64,000 nucleotides of DNA from NCBI RefSeq assembly GCF_003594915.1, contig NZ_QZCS01000007.1, forward strand, positions 124,001-188,000, read 5' to 3'. This document shows positions 55,601-64,000 of this stretch, piece after piece. The DNA is from Enterobacter chuandaensis (GTDB taxonomy: Bacteria > Pseudomonadota > Gammaproteobacteria > Enterobacterales > Enterobacteriaceae). The stretch's first letter is position 1; each line of letters begins with the position of its first letter. The notes beneath the pieces are model-generated. The model searched no databases and was not told the origin of the DNA. It saw only the letters and a program-made list of their open reading frames with translations. A program made the position numbers and the translations under genes.

Positions 55601-55992
55601 GTGCGCGACGCCAGCTGAAACAGCTTGCGCTTATCGGTATCATCATTGAGGTAGTGGCGCAGCATGGCGAATTCATCGTGCTGCAGCATCTCCGGCAGCA
55701 GTGCCATCAGCTTCCAGCTCATGCTCTGCTTGTTAAAGGCGCTCTGCTCGGGAATGTCCGGTAACACGCGAACAAACATCTCCCAGATAAAGCTCGCGGG
55801 CAGCGGGAAATCAATATTCGCGGCAATGCCAAATTTACGGGAAAGCGACATTTGCAGCCACTGTGCCATACCGGTGCTCTGCACCAGCACCATTTCAGGC
55901 TCAAAAGGATCGTCGAGCCGCTCGCGCTCAACGATAAATTCCATCAGCGCTTCCAGCACATCCAGACGATTTGAGTGGTAGACCCTTAACAT
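52618..55992 (-). CDS. recC: Exonuclease V gamma subunit (RecC)
   Basis: The 1124-residue subunit splits the duplex ahead of the RecB and RecD motors and recognises Chi (GCTGGTGG). Helicase-like domains without catalytic residues can be followed across the sequence. It matches E. coli RecC (1122). GGGAG precedes the ATG; ppdC ends 12 bp upstream. The gap of 139 bp to ptrA may hold a second promoter. Confidence 0.97.
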   Translation of the reverse strand: MLRVYHSNRLDVLEALMEFIVERERLDDPFEPEMVLVQSTGMAQWLQMSLSRKFGIAANIDFPLPASFIWEMFVRVLPDIPEQSAFNKQSMSWKLMALLPEMLQHDEFAMLRHYLNDDTDKRKLFQLASRTADLYDQYLVYRSDWLIRWEAGELVEGLPEAQIWQAPLWKALVEHTEKLGQPKWHRANLYDRFISILENASARPARLPSRVFICGISALPPVYLKALNALGKHIDIHILFTNPCRQYWGDILDERWLARLVTRQRKRLFEERSVPLFKDGSTAGLLFDEDGIQNLPNPLLASWGKLGRDYIHMLSDITSSGEGDVDAFVEIAPDCLLHNIQLDILDLENRAVMGVTAKEFERSDSKRKLDADDRSITIHVCHSPQREVEVLHDRLLAMLQDDPELTPRDIVVMVADIDSYSPFIQAVFGSATGERYLPYAISDRRARQSHPALQAFLTLLSLPDSRFISEDVLALLDVPVLAARFNINEEGLRYLRQWVNESGVRWGIDDDNVQEFELPPTGQHTWRFGLTRMLLGYAMESSQGEWNEVLPYDESSGLIAELVGHLASLLMQLNRWRRELMQPRPLEEWLPVCRALLNDFFLPDNDTEAAMALIETQWQAIVDEGVNSHYLEAIPLSLLRDELTQRLDQERISQRFLAGPINICTLMPMRSIPFKVVCLLGMNDGVYPRALAPLGFDLMSADPKRGDRSRRDDDRYLFLEALISAQSKLYISYIGRSIQDNSERFPSVLVQELVDYIGQSHYLAGDEGLNCDESEQRVKAHITCIHSRMPFDPVNYVVSEQQSYAREWLPAAKKEGRAHTDFIQALDPLPINTLTFEQLQRFWAHPVRAFFQQRLQVNFRSEESEIPDAEPFTLEGLERYQLNLQLLNALVEEEDADKLYRRYRAAGQLPYGAFGEIVWEAQCQEMTALAERVREHRQPGQSIEIDLICNGIQLTGWLTQVQPDGLLRWRPSMLSVSQGLQLWLEHLVYSAGGHQGESRIFVRKEGEWRFPPMEAEQALRYLSLYIEGYLQGMNKPLLLLPESGGAWIKACYDAQNDAMLTDEASLQKARSKFMQAYEGNMMVRGEGEDVWYQRLWRTLEPEYFEAITEEAQRYLLPLFKFNQS

Positions 55993-56004
55993 AGACGCTC
56001 CCGA

Positions 56005-56328
56005 CTACTGGCTAACCGGGCAATGCAGACGCGTTAACTCACCGCGCCGCCCCAGAGGAGAAATAAGTGTAGCCGTGATGCTGACACATCCTGCGTGCGT
56101 TGTCTGCACCCGACTGGCCTGCCAGCCTGCGGGGAGAACATTTGTTGAGAACTGAGACTGATTCCAGGCATGGTGCCAGAGCTGGCGATATTGGTTAAAC
56201 ACGCTAAACCGCGCCGCCAGCGCGCGGTGATAACCCGACAGAGCCGTCACAACGATCACCAGCAGCATCATCGCCAGAAGAACCTCTACCATGCTAAATC
56301 CTTTTTCTCTGTTTACGGCAGTTGGCAT
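56005..56328 (-). CDS. ppdC: Prepilin-type cleavage/methylation protein PpdC
   Basis: The 107-residue product has a type IV prepilin signal: a short basic leader, KGFSMVEVLLAMMLL with the G-F cleavage site and Glu5, then a hydrophobic helix. The start MPTAVNREKGF (56328) matches the E. coli length and overlaps the ygdB end by 16 bp; the ATG at 56352 would add 8 residues. Function is unestablished. It is the last gene of the ppdA-ppdB-ygdB-ppdC set before recC. Confidence 0.88.
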   Translation of the reverse strand: MPTAVNREKGFSMVEVLLAMMLLVIVVTALSGYHRALAARFSVFNQYRQLWHHAWNQSQFSTNVLPAGWQASRVQTTHAGCVSITATLISPLGRRGELTRLHCPVSQ

Positions 56329-56714
56329 AGCGAACGCTCCTTTAACGGGCAAAAATCACTCCAGCCGTGAGGGGAAAAGCGAATTTTCCCGTCGATGATC
56401 TCTCCTGAACGCCAGAGCAGCAGGTCGCCGTCTCCGGCAATCAGTAAAACCGTCGTTTCACCCAGCGGGCGCAGACACACTCGCCACGACGATGCCTGTT
56501 TGCACTGGACTTCAGGATGGGATGACCAGCTCTGAACACGTCCCCACTCAAGCGCTGACTGGACAGCCGCCTGTTGCTGCAGCGAACGGCTCTCACCGCC
56601 AACAAGCGTACTGAACGTTGTCAGTTGCTGGTTAAGGCCGGTGAGGATCAGCGTACCAAGCACCAGTAAAAGCAGAACCAGCGCCAGCGAAGACATTCCA
56701 CGTTGACGATTCAC
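56313..56714 (-). CDS. ygdB: DUF2509 family protein YgdB
   Basis: The 133-residue protein starts MNRQRGMSSLALVLLLLVLG, with one N-terminal hydrophobic segment and a small soluble part with a Cys pair (CKQASSWRVCL). It is homologous to E. coli YgdB (about 135). Its ATG overlaps the ppdB stop by 4 bases. It resembles a PilX/PulK-type minor pilin in position and topology, but this is an inference. Confidence 0.9.
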   Translation of the reverse strand: MNRQRGMSSLALVLLLLVLGTLILTGLNQQLTTFSTLVGGESRSLQQQAAVQSALEWGRVQSWSSHPEVQCKQASSWRVCLRPLGETTVLLIAGDGDLLLWRSGEIIDGKIRFSPHGWSDFCPLKERSLCQLP

Positions 56715-57265
56715 AGGTTATACCCCGTGACCGCGTACAAAGCCTGATAAGGCTTCCCCTGCTCGCCTTTGTGAATGGCGGACAGTTCGATATTCAGCTC
56801 AGGCGCAAACCCGGCGTGTTCAACCTTCCTCACCAAAAAGTGCGTGATAACAAGCCTGTCCGGGTCTGTAAGCTTTTCCCATCCCTTACCGTCACACGAT
56901 ATTGCGCCACGCAAGGTTTCCAGCGCGCCCGACTCCAGACGAAAACCGGTGCTGTCATTTTCTGATGCACTGCGATCCCAACGGCCGTTACTGTTGGCAT
57001 CCCACCGCGCAATGATACAGCTACCCTGTCTTGCGATCGCCAGCCCTTGCTCCTGGCAGTTTCCCGCGCAGTAACCCGCACGCTGAAGCTGTTTGCCAAG
57101 GGCAAACAGGCGCTGCCAGACCTCTTCTTCCAGTTCTCTCTGGCCGGATTGCAGTAATACCGCCCGCTGCAATCCGGGTAAAAAGCGCGATGCGCTAATC
57201 AACAACAGGCTACTGATTGCCGTAGCAATCAGAACTTCAGTCAGTGAGAAACCGCGCTGTTTCAT
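56711..57265 (-). CDS. ppdB: Prepilin peptidase-dependent protein PpdB
   Basis: The 184-residue product has a class III prepilin signal, QRGFSLTEVLIATAIS, and a four-Cys soluble domain. I start at MKQRGFS (57265), whose ATG overlaps the ppdA TGA. MSMKQRG at 57271 is also close to the strong AAGGAGG, and a further ATG at 57295 is possible. E. coli PpdB has 187 residues. The pathway that assembles it is not encoded here. Confidence 0.88.
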   Translation of the reverse strand: MKQRGFSLTEVLIATAISSLLLISASRFLPGLQRAVLLQSGQRELEEEVWQRLFALGKQLQRAGYCAGNCQEQGLAIARQGSCIIARWDANSNGRWDRSASENDSTGFRLESGALETLRGAISCDGKGWEKLTDPDRLVITHFLVRKVEHAGFAPELNIELSAIHKGEQGKPYQALYAVTGYNL

Positions 57266-57726
57266 CGACATGAGCCTCCTTCTGAGATCTTGCACATCCT
57301 GATGCGCCCTCCATCAGAGACAATAATCAGCCATTCTCCTGCGCGGCTATGAACGCGGATCCGCCCTGCCCATGCCGTATCCCTCAATCCATAAAACCCT
57401 AATAACGGCGTTACCTCGCTCACCGCGACCTCTGACCAAAGTAGAAACAGTACAAAAGGGCTCTCCTTCTCACAGCCTTGTACGGCAGAGCTCACGAGGC
57501 ACTCCTTTTCCCCCGCCCGCTGAAGGCGAATTTGATGGTCGCGGTTATGCCGGTTGGCGTCGTTGCGCAGAAACACCAGGTAGTCGCGCACCTGGCTGGC
57601 GGTTTGCCACAGCCGCTGCTGCCGTTGCCAGCTGTCCCAGCCGTAAAGACCTGAGGCACTGAGGATAACGACAAGCGAAATGGCAACCAGCGTTTCGATA
57701 AGCGTAAAGCCGTTCTCTTTTTTCAT
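57262..57726 (-). CDS. ppdA: Prepilin peptidase-dependent protein PpdA
   Basis: The 154-residue product begins MKKENGFTLIETLVAISLVV, a classic type IV prepilin leader with Glu5, like E. coli PpdA (156). It is the first gene of the ppdA-ppdB-ygdB-ppdC string, each overlapping the next by a few bases. The set looks like minor pseudopilins (GspH/I/J/K-like), as the gene order suggests, but no function is established. A longer start at 57765 is not supported. Confidence 0.88.
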   Translation of the reverse strand: MKKENGFTLIETLVAISLVVILSASGLYGWDSWQRQQRLWQTASQVRDYLVFLRNDANRHNRDHQIRLQRAGEKECLVSSAVQGCEKESPFVLFLLWSEVAVSEVTPLLGFYGLRDTAWAGRIRVHSRAGEWLIIVSDGGRIRMCKISEGGSCR

Positions 57727-57862
57727 GCCGGGAGTGTGGCGAAGCGCCGTGAACATGGCGAGCAAGGGATTTTCGTTTTACGAGGCGTTATCCGGAGAAT
57801 TCAGCGTGTTGCAGCGCGTTGCACACTTTTTGGATAACGCTTCGGAAAACGGAATAAAGTCG

Positions 57863-57892
57863 AAAAAAAACCGGCGCTAATTAGCACCGGTT
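57863..57892 (-). terminator. thyA terminator
   Basis: On the minus strand CCGGTGC pairs with GCGCCGG around TAATTA, followed by T8. It lies about 19 bases past the thyA stop. Confidence 0.9.
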
Positions 57893-57910
57893 ATGTCACG
57901 CTTTACCGCA

Positions 57911-58705
57911 TCAGATAGCGACGGGCGCTTTGATGCCAGGATGCGGGTCGTAGCCCTCAATCTCAAAATCATCAAAGCGGTAATCGAAGATTGATGCCGG
58001 TTTACGTTTGATAATCAGCTTCGGCAGCGCACGCGGTTCGCGCGTCAGCTGAAGATGCGTTTGCTCCATGTGGTTGCTGTACAGATGGGTGTCCCCACCG
58101 GTCCAGACGAAATCACCCACTTCGAGGTCGCACTGCTGCGCCATCATGTGAACTAACAGCGCGTAGCTGGCAATGTTAAACGGCAGGCCAAGGAACACGT
58201 CACAGGAGCGCTGGTAGAGCTGACAAGAGAGCTTGCCATCAGCAACATAGAACTGGAAGAACGCGTGGCACGGAGCCAGCGCCATTTTATCCAGCTCGCC
58301 CACGTTCCAGGCGGAAACGATAATTCGGCGCGAGTCCGGATCGTTTTTCAGCTGGTTCATAACGGTGGTGATCTGGTCAATATGGCGGCCATCAGGCGTT
58401 GGCCATGCGCGCCACTGCTTGCCGTAAACCGGGCCCAGGTTACCGTTTTCATCTGCCCATTCGTCCCAGATTGAAACGTTATTTTCGTGCAGATACGCAA
58501 CGTTGGTGTCACCTTGCAGGAACCAGAGCAGTTCATGAATGATCGAGCGCAGGTGGCAGCGCTTTGTCGTCACCAGTGGGAAGCCTTCTTGCAGGTTGAA
58601 GCGCATCTGGTGGCCAAAAATGGAGAGCGTACCGGTGCCGGTGCGGTCGTTTTTCGGCGTGCCCTCGTCGAGCACTTTTTTCATCAATTCAAGATACTGT
58701 TTCAT
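57911..58705 (-). CDS. thyA: Thymidylate synthase
   Basis: The 264-residue enzyme methylates dUMP to dTMP with methylenetetrahydrofolate. The catalytic Cys is in [12 protein letters not shown] near residue 146, and the nucleotide-binding [25 protein letters not shown] region is intact. Length equals E. coli ThyA. Lgt ends 6 bp upstream and the thyA Shine-Dalgarno TGAGGA lies at the end of lgt, so the two are coupled. Confidence 0.99.
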   Translation of the reverse strand: MKQYLELMKKVLDEGTPKNDRTGTGTLSIFGHQMRFNLQEGFPLVTTKRCHLRSIIHELLWFLQGDTNVAYLHENNVSIWDEWADENGNLGPVYGKQWRAWPTPDGRHIDQITTVMNQLKNDPDSRRIIVSAWNVGELDKMALAPCHAFFQFYVADGKLSCQLYQRSCDVFLGLPFNIASYALLVHMMAQQCDLEVGDFVWTGGDTHLYSNHMEQTHLQLTREPRALPKLIIKRKPASIFDYRFDDFEIEGYDPHPGIKAPVAI

Positions 58706-58711
58706 GGTTCC

Positions 58712-59587
58712 TCAGGAAAGTTGTTGCTGTGGACGACGACGATACGCCCAAATCATCATAATGGCACCCGCTACGATCATCGGAATGGAGAGGATCTGCC
58801 CCATGCTGATGTACTGTACCCATTCGCCGGTAAACTGGGCGTCAGGCTGGCGGAAGAACTCGACGATGATGCGGAATGCGCCATAGCCAATCAGGAACAG
58901 ACCGGAAACAGCCCCCATCGGGCGCGGTTTGCGAATAAACAGGTTCAGAATGATAAACAGCACCACGCCTTCCAGCGCCAGTTCGTACAGCTGCGACATA
59001 TGGCGCGGCAGCACGCCGTAGGTATCGAAAATAGACTGCCACTCCGGGTGCGAAGGCAGCAGCGCAATATCTTCTGCGCGGGAGCCCGGGAAGAGCATCG
59101 TATACGGCACGCTCGGATCGACGCGGCCCCACAGCTCACCGTTGATAAAGTTGCCCAGACGGCCCGCCCCCAGACCAAACGGGATCAGCGGTGCGATAAA
59201 ATCTGACACCTGGAAGAAGTTGCGTTTGGTGCGTTTGGCAAAAATCACCATCACCAGGATCACCCCAATCAGGCCGCCGTGGAAAGACATGCCGCCGTCC
59301 CAGACGCGGAACAGATAAAGGGGATCGTTCAGGAATACCGGGAAGTTATAGAACAGCACATACCCAATACGGCCACCGAGGAACACGCCGAGGAAGCCCG
59401 CGTACAGCAGGTTTTCAACTTCGTTTTTGGTCCAGCCGCTGCCCGGACGGCTGGCGCGTCGGCCCGCGAGCCACATGGCAAAAATGAAGCCCACCAGGTA
59501 CATCAAACCGTACCAGTGAAGCGAGACAGGTCCTACTGAGAAAATGACCGGATCAAACTCCGGAAAATGCAGATAACCACTGTTCAT
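58712..59587 (-). CDS. lgt: Prolipoprotein diacylglyceryl transferase
   Basis: The 291-residue inner-membrane enzyme transfers diacylglycerol from phosphatidylglycerol to the lipobox Cys of prolipoproteins. About seven helices are visible. The conserved HGG (MSFHGGLIG) and the Lgt signature [14 protein letters not shown] with its essential Arg are present. Length equals E. coli Lgt. It is upstream of thyA in one transcript. Confidence 0.98.
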   Translation of the reverse strand: MNSGYLHFPEFDPVIFSVGPVSLHWYGLMYLVGFIFAMWLAGRRASRPGSGWTKNEVENLLYAGFLGVFLGGRIGYVLFYNFPVFLNDPLYLFRVWDGGMSFHGGLIGVILVMVIFAKRTKRNFFQVSDFIAPLIPFGLGAGRLGNFINGELWGRVDPSVPYTMLFPGSRAEDIALLPSHPEWQSIFDTYGVLPRHMSQLYELALEGVVLFIILNLFIRKPRPMGAVSGLFLIGYGAFRIIVEFFRQPDAQFTGEWVQYISMGQILSIPMIVAGAIMMIWAYRRRPQQQLS

Positions 59588-59747
59588 CTGTCACCACAAG
59601 ATGTTGTTATTCCGCTGAAAGTGGACAGCGGTAGAAATGCGATTCTGCCTTAAGCAGAGGCTCCAAAGTTGCGAATCATAGCACAAGGCGGGCGCGGAGG
59701 ATGCGCCAGAGATGTAAAAGATGTGTATAGGGTTTTGTGCACGCTGG

Positions 59748-59771
59748 CGCCCTCTCCACAGGGAGAGGGCG
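59748..59771. repeat. Short G+C-rich inverted repeat downstream of ptsP
   Basis: CGCCCTCTCC and GGAGAGGGCG form a perfect 10-bp stem around ACAG, 8 bp from the ptsP stop. It resembles one half of the xni-rlmM inverted repeat (CCCTCTCC core) and lacks a T-run on the minus strand. It may be a degenerate copy of that element. Confidence 0.6.
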
Positions 59772-59779
59772 AAAGACGA

Positions 59780-62026
59780 TTAGCGACCGCCGCGGATCAG
59801 GCCGCCCATGCCGCGTCGCTCCATAAACGCCGCGACCTGGTGACGAACCTCAGCAGCCAGCTGCGCGTCCAGGCTGCGCTCAGCCAGCTCGCGGGCATCA
59901 TTGATGTCGATATGCCGCAACAAATACTTCACGCGCGCTACAGCGCGACCGTTCATCGACAGATGACGATATCCCAGACCAATCAGGATCGCGACGCACA
60001 TCGAGTCGCCAGCCATTTCACCGCACAGGCGTAGATCAATCCCGTACTGTTCAGCCTCGCGGGCAATCATCGCTAACGCACGAATGATAGCCGGGTGCAG
60101 GCTATCGTAGATACTGGCCACGCGGGTGTTGTTCCGGTCGACGGCCAGAATATATTGCGTCAGGTCGTTCGTGCCGACAGAGATAAAATCAACGCGGGTT
60201 GCCAGCTGTGGCAGCATAAAGACCATTGACGGCACTTCGAGCATGACACCGATCCGCGGTTTCGGGATCGCATAGCCAATCATCTCTTCCACTTCACGAC
60301 CAGCACGTTCGATCAGGCGCCGTGACTCGTCAATCTCATCAATGCTGGTGACCATTGGCAGCAGGATGCTGAGATTGCCCGTCGCCGCGTTGGCGCGCAG
60401 CATCGCACGTACCTGGATCAGGAAGATCTCCGGCTGATCGAGCGTAATGCGGATCCCACGCCAGCCCAGACACGGGTTCTCTTCGCTGATCGGCATATAG
60501 GGCAGCTGTTTATCCGCCCCGACGTCCAGGGTTCGCAGAGTGACAGGCTTGTCGTTAAACATCTGCAGCATCCCCTGATACTGCGCCACCTGCTCCTCTT
60601 CGGAGGGGAAACCGCTCTGCAGCATAAAGGGGATTTCAGTGCGGTATAAGCCAATACCGTCGATGCGGCTGCCAAGCTTCTCTTCATGCTCAGGGCTTAA
60701 ACCGGCGTTGAGCATGACTTTGATCCGCTCACCACTCTTAAGCTGTGCGGGCAGGTTAACGTCATCTTCCGCCAGCTTGCTTAATTCATTCTCTTCGCTG
60801 ATGAGACGCTGATATTCCTGGAGCAGAACCGGCTCAGGATCGACCAGCAGTTCACCACGGTAACCATCAACCACCAGCGTGCGGCGGTGCAGCACCGAGG
60901 GCTGGATATCCGCTCCCATAACGGTAGGAATACCGAGCGCGCGCACCATAATGGCGGCATGGGAGTTCGCTGCACCATCGCGTACGACCACCCCGGCGAG
61001 TCTGTCCTGCGGCAGCTCGGCCAGCGTTGTTGCCGAAAGTTCATCCGCCACCAGCACAAACCGTTTTGGCCAGGCATTCGGCCCCTGAATGGTGTCATCG
61101 AGGTGGAACAGCAGGCGCTGTCCCAGCGCGCGGAGATCCCCCGCCCGCTCTTTCAGGTAACCGTCGGTCAGCGCCGCGAATTGCTCGGCAAATTTTTCGA
61201 TGACCTTTTTAACGGCCCACTCCGCCACTGCGCCTTTATCAACCTCGGCAAAAAGCTCACGGCGCAGACGCGTGTCGGAAAGCAGGTGTGAGTAGAGGTC
61301 GAAGATGGCCGCCGTCTCTTTTTGCGCGCCGGCGGCGAAGCGCTTGCTGTAGCGACGGAACTCATTGGCCGCCTCTTCCAGCGCGGCGGTAAGGCGCTCG
61401 CGCTCCAGCGCTTCATCAAGTGTAGAGGCCTCGTAGACCTGCTCCATCAACGGCAGCGTGGCGTCCATCCAGCCCTCCGCAATCGCCACGCCTGGCGATG
61501 CCGGAAGGGCGCGAATGCGCGTGTGGCGATACTGACCGAAGAGCGCAGCAAGCTGAGACTGAGAGAGGATCGCGGCCATCTGCGTAGCCAGCGTGACCAG
61601 GAAGGACTCTTCGCTTTCATCATACTGACGCAGCTCGCGCTGCTGGACGACCAGCACGCCGAGCAGCTGACGACGCTGAATAATCGGCACACCCAGAAAC
61701 GCGCGGAAGCGCTCTTCTTTTACGGAAGGAATGTATTTAAAGCTGGGGTGTTTTTGCGCGTCGGCAAGGTTAATAGGCTCAGCCAGTCGCCCAACCAGAC
61801 CGACGATACCTTCATCAAATGCGAGCGTTACGGTGCGTCCACGTGGCTTTTTCAAACCACGGGTCGCCATCAGGTAATAGCAGCGCCGATCGTGGTCGGC
61901 CAGATACACCGAACAGACCTCGGTCTCCATCGCAAGACAGATGTCAGTGACCAGAATATTCAACGCCTCGTTCAGACGCGGGGCGCTGGCCACTTTCTCG
62001 ACTATTTCTCGCAAGCGGGTGAGCAT
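59780..62026 (-). CDS. ptsP: Nitrogen PTS enzyme I (EI-Ntr)
   Basis: The 748-residue enzyme transfers phosphate from PEP to NPr in the nitrogen PTS. It has an N-terminal GAF domain (about 1-165), a linker, the PEP-utiliser domain with active His in GAANSHAAIMVRAL near 356, and the C-terminal PEP-binding barrel with LRTLDVGADKQLP, GWRGIRITL and catalytic Cys region RLCGEMAGDS. Length equals E. coli PtsP. RppH is 12 bp upstream in the same transcript. Confidence 0.98.
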   Translation of the reverse strand: MLTRLREIVEKVASAPRLNEALNILVTDICLAMETEVCSVYLADHDRRCYYLMATRGLKKPRGRTVTLAFDEGIVGLVGRLAEPINLADAQKHPSFKYIPSVKEERFRAFLGVPIIQRRQLLGVLVVQQRELRQYDESEESFLVTLATQMAAILSQSQLAALFGQYRHTRIRALPASPGVAIAEGWMDATLPLMEQVYEASTLDEALERERLTAALEEAANEFRRYSKRFAAGAQKETAAIFDLYSHLLSDTRLRRELFAEVDKGAVAEWAVKKVIEKFAEQFAALTDGYLKERAGDLRALGQRLLFHLDDTIQGPNAWPKRFVLVADELSATTLAELPQDRLAGVVVRDGAANSHAAIMVRALGIPTVMGADIQPSVLHRRTLVVDGYRGELLVDPEPVLLQEYQRLISEENELSKLAEDDVNLPAQLKSGERIKVMLNAGLSPEHEEKLGSRIDGIGLYRTEIPFMLQSGFPSEEEQVAQYQGMLQMFNDKPVTLRTLDVGADKQLPYMPISEENPCLGWRGIRITLDQPEIFLIQVRAMLRANAATGNLSILLPMVTSIDEIDESRRLIERAGREVEEMIGYAIPKPRIGVMLEVPSMVFMLPQLATRVDFISVGTNDLTQYILAVDRNNTRVASIYDSLHPAIIRALAMIAREAEQYGIDLRLCGEMAGDSMCVAILIGLGYRHLSMNGRAVARVKYLLRHIDINDARELAERSLDAQLAAEVRHQVAAFMERRGMGGLIRGGR

Positions 62027-62038
62027 GATTTGCGTAGC

Positions 62039-62569
62039 TTAACCTCTTTTACGTCGCCAGGCAGGTGCGGTCTGCGGCTTAGGCGGGATCTCCTGAAGCT
62101 GCATGACGACACTTGCGAACTCTTTCATCACCCTACGGTAAACATCGCGCTTAAATGACACGACCTGACGAACAGGATACCAATAGCTTACCCAGCGCCA
62201 GCCATCGAACTCTGGCGTACTGCTGGTTTGCATATTGATGTCTGAATCGTTGCCCACCAACTGCAGAAGAAACCACTTCTGTTTCTGGCCGATACAAACC
62301 GGCTTTGTGTCCCAACGCACCAAACGTTTCGGTAACTTGTAACGCAACCAGTTGCGGGTCGAGGCCAGGATGCGAACATCTTTTCGGCTTAAACCGACCT
62401 CTTCAAAAAGCTCCCGGTACATCGCTTGTTCTGGGGACTCTCCCGGATTGATCCCGCCTTGCGGGAACTGCCAGGAGTGCTGACCATATCGACGGGCCCA
62501 CATGACCTGGCCCTGACGATTACAAATTACTATTCCTACGTTCGGGCGGTAGCCATCGTCATCAATCAC
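62039..62569 (-). CDS. rppH: RNA pyrophosphohydrolase
   Basis: The 176-residue Nudix enzyme removes pyrophosphate from the 5' end of mRNAs, opening them to RNase E. The Nudix box [22 protein letters not shown] is at about residues 38-59. Length matches E. coli RppH (176). It is the first gene of the rppH-ptsP pair, starting next to a large gap with DnaA boxes. Confidence 0.98.
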   Translation of the reverse strand: MIDDDGYRPNVGIVICNRQGQVMWARRYGQHSWQFPQGGINPGESPEQAMYRELFEEVGLSRKDVRILASTRNWLRYKLPKRLVRWDTKPVCIGQKQKWFLLQLVGNDSDINMQTSSTPEFDGWRWVSYWYPVRQVVSFKRDVYRRVMKEFASVVMQLQEIPPKPQTAPAWRRKRG

Positions 62570-63252
62570 CGGACTACCCCAAACTAAACCTTATATATGA
62601 ATGATTGTTTCACACTCCAGTGAGGCGGTAAACCACTCTCTTACAGGCCTGCAACCTAATAACATTTGAATAACTCACAAATAAGTGCAGAGTTATAAAC
62701 AGATGTGCGGTAACGAGGGTAATTTTATTCACCTTTTCTGTGGATATAGTTGTGAAGAAGTGTCTGATTACCGATGAACAACCTGAAACGGCCTCTGCCC
62801 TACTGTTTCCCCCCTTAAATATAAAGCTATATTTTTCATTGGATTATACTAATAGCGGCAAACAAAACGCAGAATAGCGTGACAATCGTCACAGCAGGGA
62901 TCGTCGTGCTGATGAAAGATCGAACAGCGTCGGTTTTATCCACAGATTGTGCCAATAAGTTAGGCACAATTTGTTTGAAATTTGGATTTTCATCGCACGT
63001 CAAGGCTGTAAATTGAAACAGTAGTCAGGGTTATGCCCAGTTATCCCACTTTTCTGTGGATAACATGGTGTAAGATCCTGTTTATTGTCAGTGACCAGAT
63101 TTGAACAACCCGTTTTTCGTCTCTGATGAAACCGTGGGAAAGTCATAAAAAAACCTATAAATCATGCACATGGAATATTGGTACAGAAAAAGTTAAACTC
63201 TATCCACAGGGGACTCTTTCTTCGTTTATTTTTTAATCAAAAGGTTATCGTC
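62570..63252. other. Probable DARS2 (DnaA-reactivating sequence) in the rppH-mutH gap
   Basis: This 683-bp gap has no gene but contains several DnaA-box-like nonamers. Two are perfect: TTATCCACA (62936-62944, forward) and TGTGGATAA (63055-63063, reverse). Others differ by one base: TTATTCACC (62725-62733), TGTGGATAT (62739-62747, reverse), TTATGCCCA (63031-63039) and CTATCCACA (63200-63208). In E. coli the intergenic region between mutH and nudH (rppH) is DARS2, which exchanges ADP-DnaA for ATP-DnaA with IHF and Fis. Position and boxes agree; the exact core and IHF/Fis sites were not fixed by eye. Confidence 0.8.
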
Positions 63253-63945
63253 ATGCATCCGCTTTCACCCTTGCTCTCACCGCCGTCGAGCGAAAGCCAG
63301 CTGCTACAGCAGGCTCAGCGTCTGGCAGGCTTCTCGCTGGGCGAACTGGCGGCGATGGCAGGGCTTCCGATCCCGAAGGATCTGAAGCGAGATAAGGGCT
63401 GGATCGGCATGCTGCTGGAGCTGTGGCTGGGTGCCAGCGCCGGGAGCAAGCCAGAGCAAGATTTCGCTGCCCTTGGCGTCGAGCTAAAAACCATTCCCAT
63501 CGACAGCCAGGGTAAGCCCCTGGAGACCACCTTTGTCTGCGTAGCCCCCTTAACCGGCAATACCGGGGTGACGTGGGAAACCAGCCACGTGCGTCATAAG
63601 CTGAAACGCGTGCTTTGGGTGCCGGTTGAAGGTGAACGACAAATCCCGCTGGCTGAACGCCGCGTGGGCGCCCCGCTGCTCTGGAGCCCGGATGAAGAGG
63701 AGGAGCATCAGCTGCGCCTGGACTGGGAAGAGCTGATGGACATGATTGTGCTCGGTCAGGTCGAGCGCATCACCGCCCGACACGGAGAGGTATTACAGCT
63801 GCGCCCTAAAGCAGCTAACAGCAAAGCGCTGACCGAGGCGATCGGCGCACTGGGCGAGCCAATCCTGACGTTGCCGCGCGGTTTTTATCTCAAAAAGAAT
63901 TTCACCGGCGCGCTGCTTGCTCGTCATTTCTTACTAAAAACATAG
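63253..63945 (+). CDS. mutH: DNA mismatch repair endonuclease MutH
   Basis: The 230-residue endonuclease nicks the unmethylated strand at hemimethylated GATC sites on activation by MutS and MutL. The PD-(D/E)XK-type site is visible as [15 protein letters not shown], with the Asp, the Glu and the Lys. DNA-contact region NEEEE-like appears as [17 protein letters not shown] start at [11 protein letters not shown] (63253); a longer in-frame form from 63178 lies within the DnaA-box region and has no family support. Downstream 63946-64000 shows nothing. Confidence 0.97.
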   Translation: MHPLSPLLSPPSSESQLLQQAQRLAGFSLGELAAMAGLPIPKDLKRDKGWIGMLLELWLGASAGSKPEQDFAALGVELKTIPIDSQGKPLETTFVCVAPLTGNTGVTWETSHVRHKLKRVLWVPVEGERQIPLAERRVGAPLLWSPDEEEEHQLRLDWEELMDMIVLGQVERITARHGEVLQLRPKAANSKALTEAIGALGEPILTLPRGFYLKKNFTGALLARHFLLKT

Positions 63946-64000
63946 TTTTTTACTTATTTTGCGAGCTCACAAACATAATCGCCTGGTTTTTAAGATTTTA

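Noticed and set aside
63041..63049. TTATCCCAC as another DnaA box
   Set aside because: Three of nine bases differ from the consensus; more likely part of the spacing between boxes.

Overview
The window is a stretch of enterobacterial chromosome. Almost every protein reads like a close relative of its Escherichia coli K-12 counterpart, and the gene order follows the E. coli cysIJ-to-mutH region. The organism looks like an Enterobacter, Lelliottia or Leclercia type member of the Enterobacteriaceae. This rests on E. coli-like synteny, moderately high G+C, REP elements of the GCCGGGTGGCGGCTTCGCC type, the absence of mazEF between relA and mazG, and extra genes between queE and eno. The genus is an inference. 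There is no insertion sequence, prophage, CRISPR array or transposase.

Layout. 1-2298: cysI (partial) and cysJ, assimilatory sulfite reductase. 2605-3727: queD and queE, queuosine precursor synthesis. 3782-8505: an accessory block with a nanE-type epimerase, a PTS EIIBC permease, a divergent RpiR-family regulator and a lone NAD-binding SDR-like gene. 8559-16239: eno, pyrG, mazG, relA, rlmD. 16297-19056: the sensor kinase barA. 19146-24411: a D-glucarate operon gudP-gudX-gudD plus a glycerate 2-kinase. 24705-27457: yqcA, truC, yqcC, the CsrB small RNA and syd. 27527-33959: queF, ppnN, sdaC-sdaB and xni. 34060-37082: rlmM, ygdD, gcvA, the GcvB small RNA and ygdI. 37275-40896: csdA-csdE, tcdA and mltA. 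41106-41303: two identical initiator tRNAs. 41393-44205: amiC and argA. 44240-57726: recD, recB, ptrA, recC and the prepilin-like genes ppdC, ygdB, ppdB, ppdA. 57911-62569: thyA-lgt and ptsP-rppH. 62570-63252: a large gap with DnaA boxes that matches the DARS2 locus. 63253-63945: mutH.

Shared circuits. BarA and its downstream target CsrB are both here, and a perfect 18-bp palindrome like the known UvrY site lies upstream of csrB. RelA makes ppGpp, while the initiator tRNA promoter has a GC-rich discriminator typical of stringently controlled promoters. The gud genes import and dehydrate glucarate, and the co-oriented glycerate kinase fits the last step of that route. queD, queE and queF supply three steps of queuosine precursor synthesis. 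RecBCD, MutH and a probable DARS2 link repair and replication control in the last third.

Most of the window is conserved core. The least described parts are the nanE/PTS/RpiR/SDR block, the lack of mazEF, the glycerate kinase attached to the gud operon, and several candidate regulatory sites. I found no convincing novel multi-gene system.
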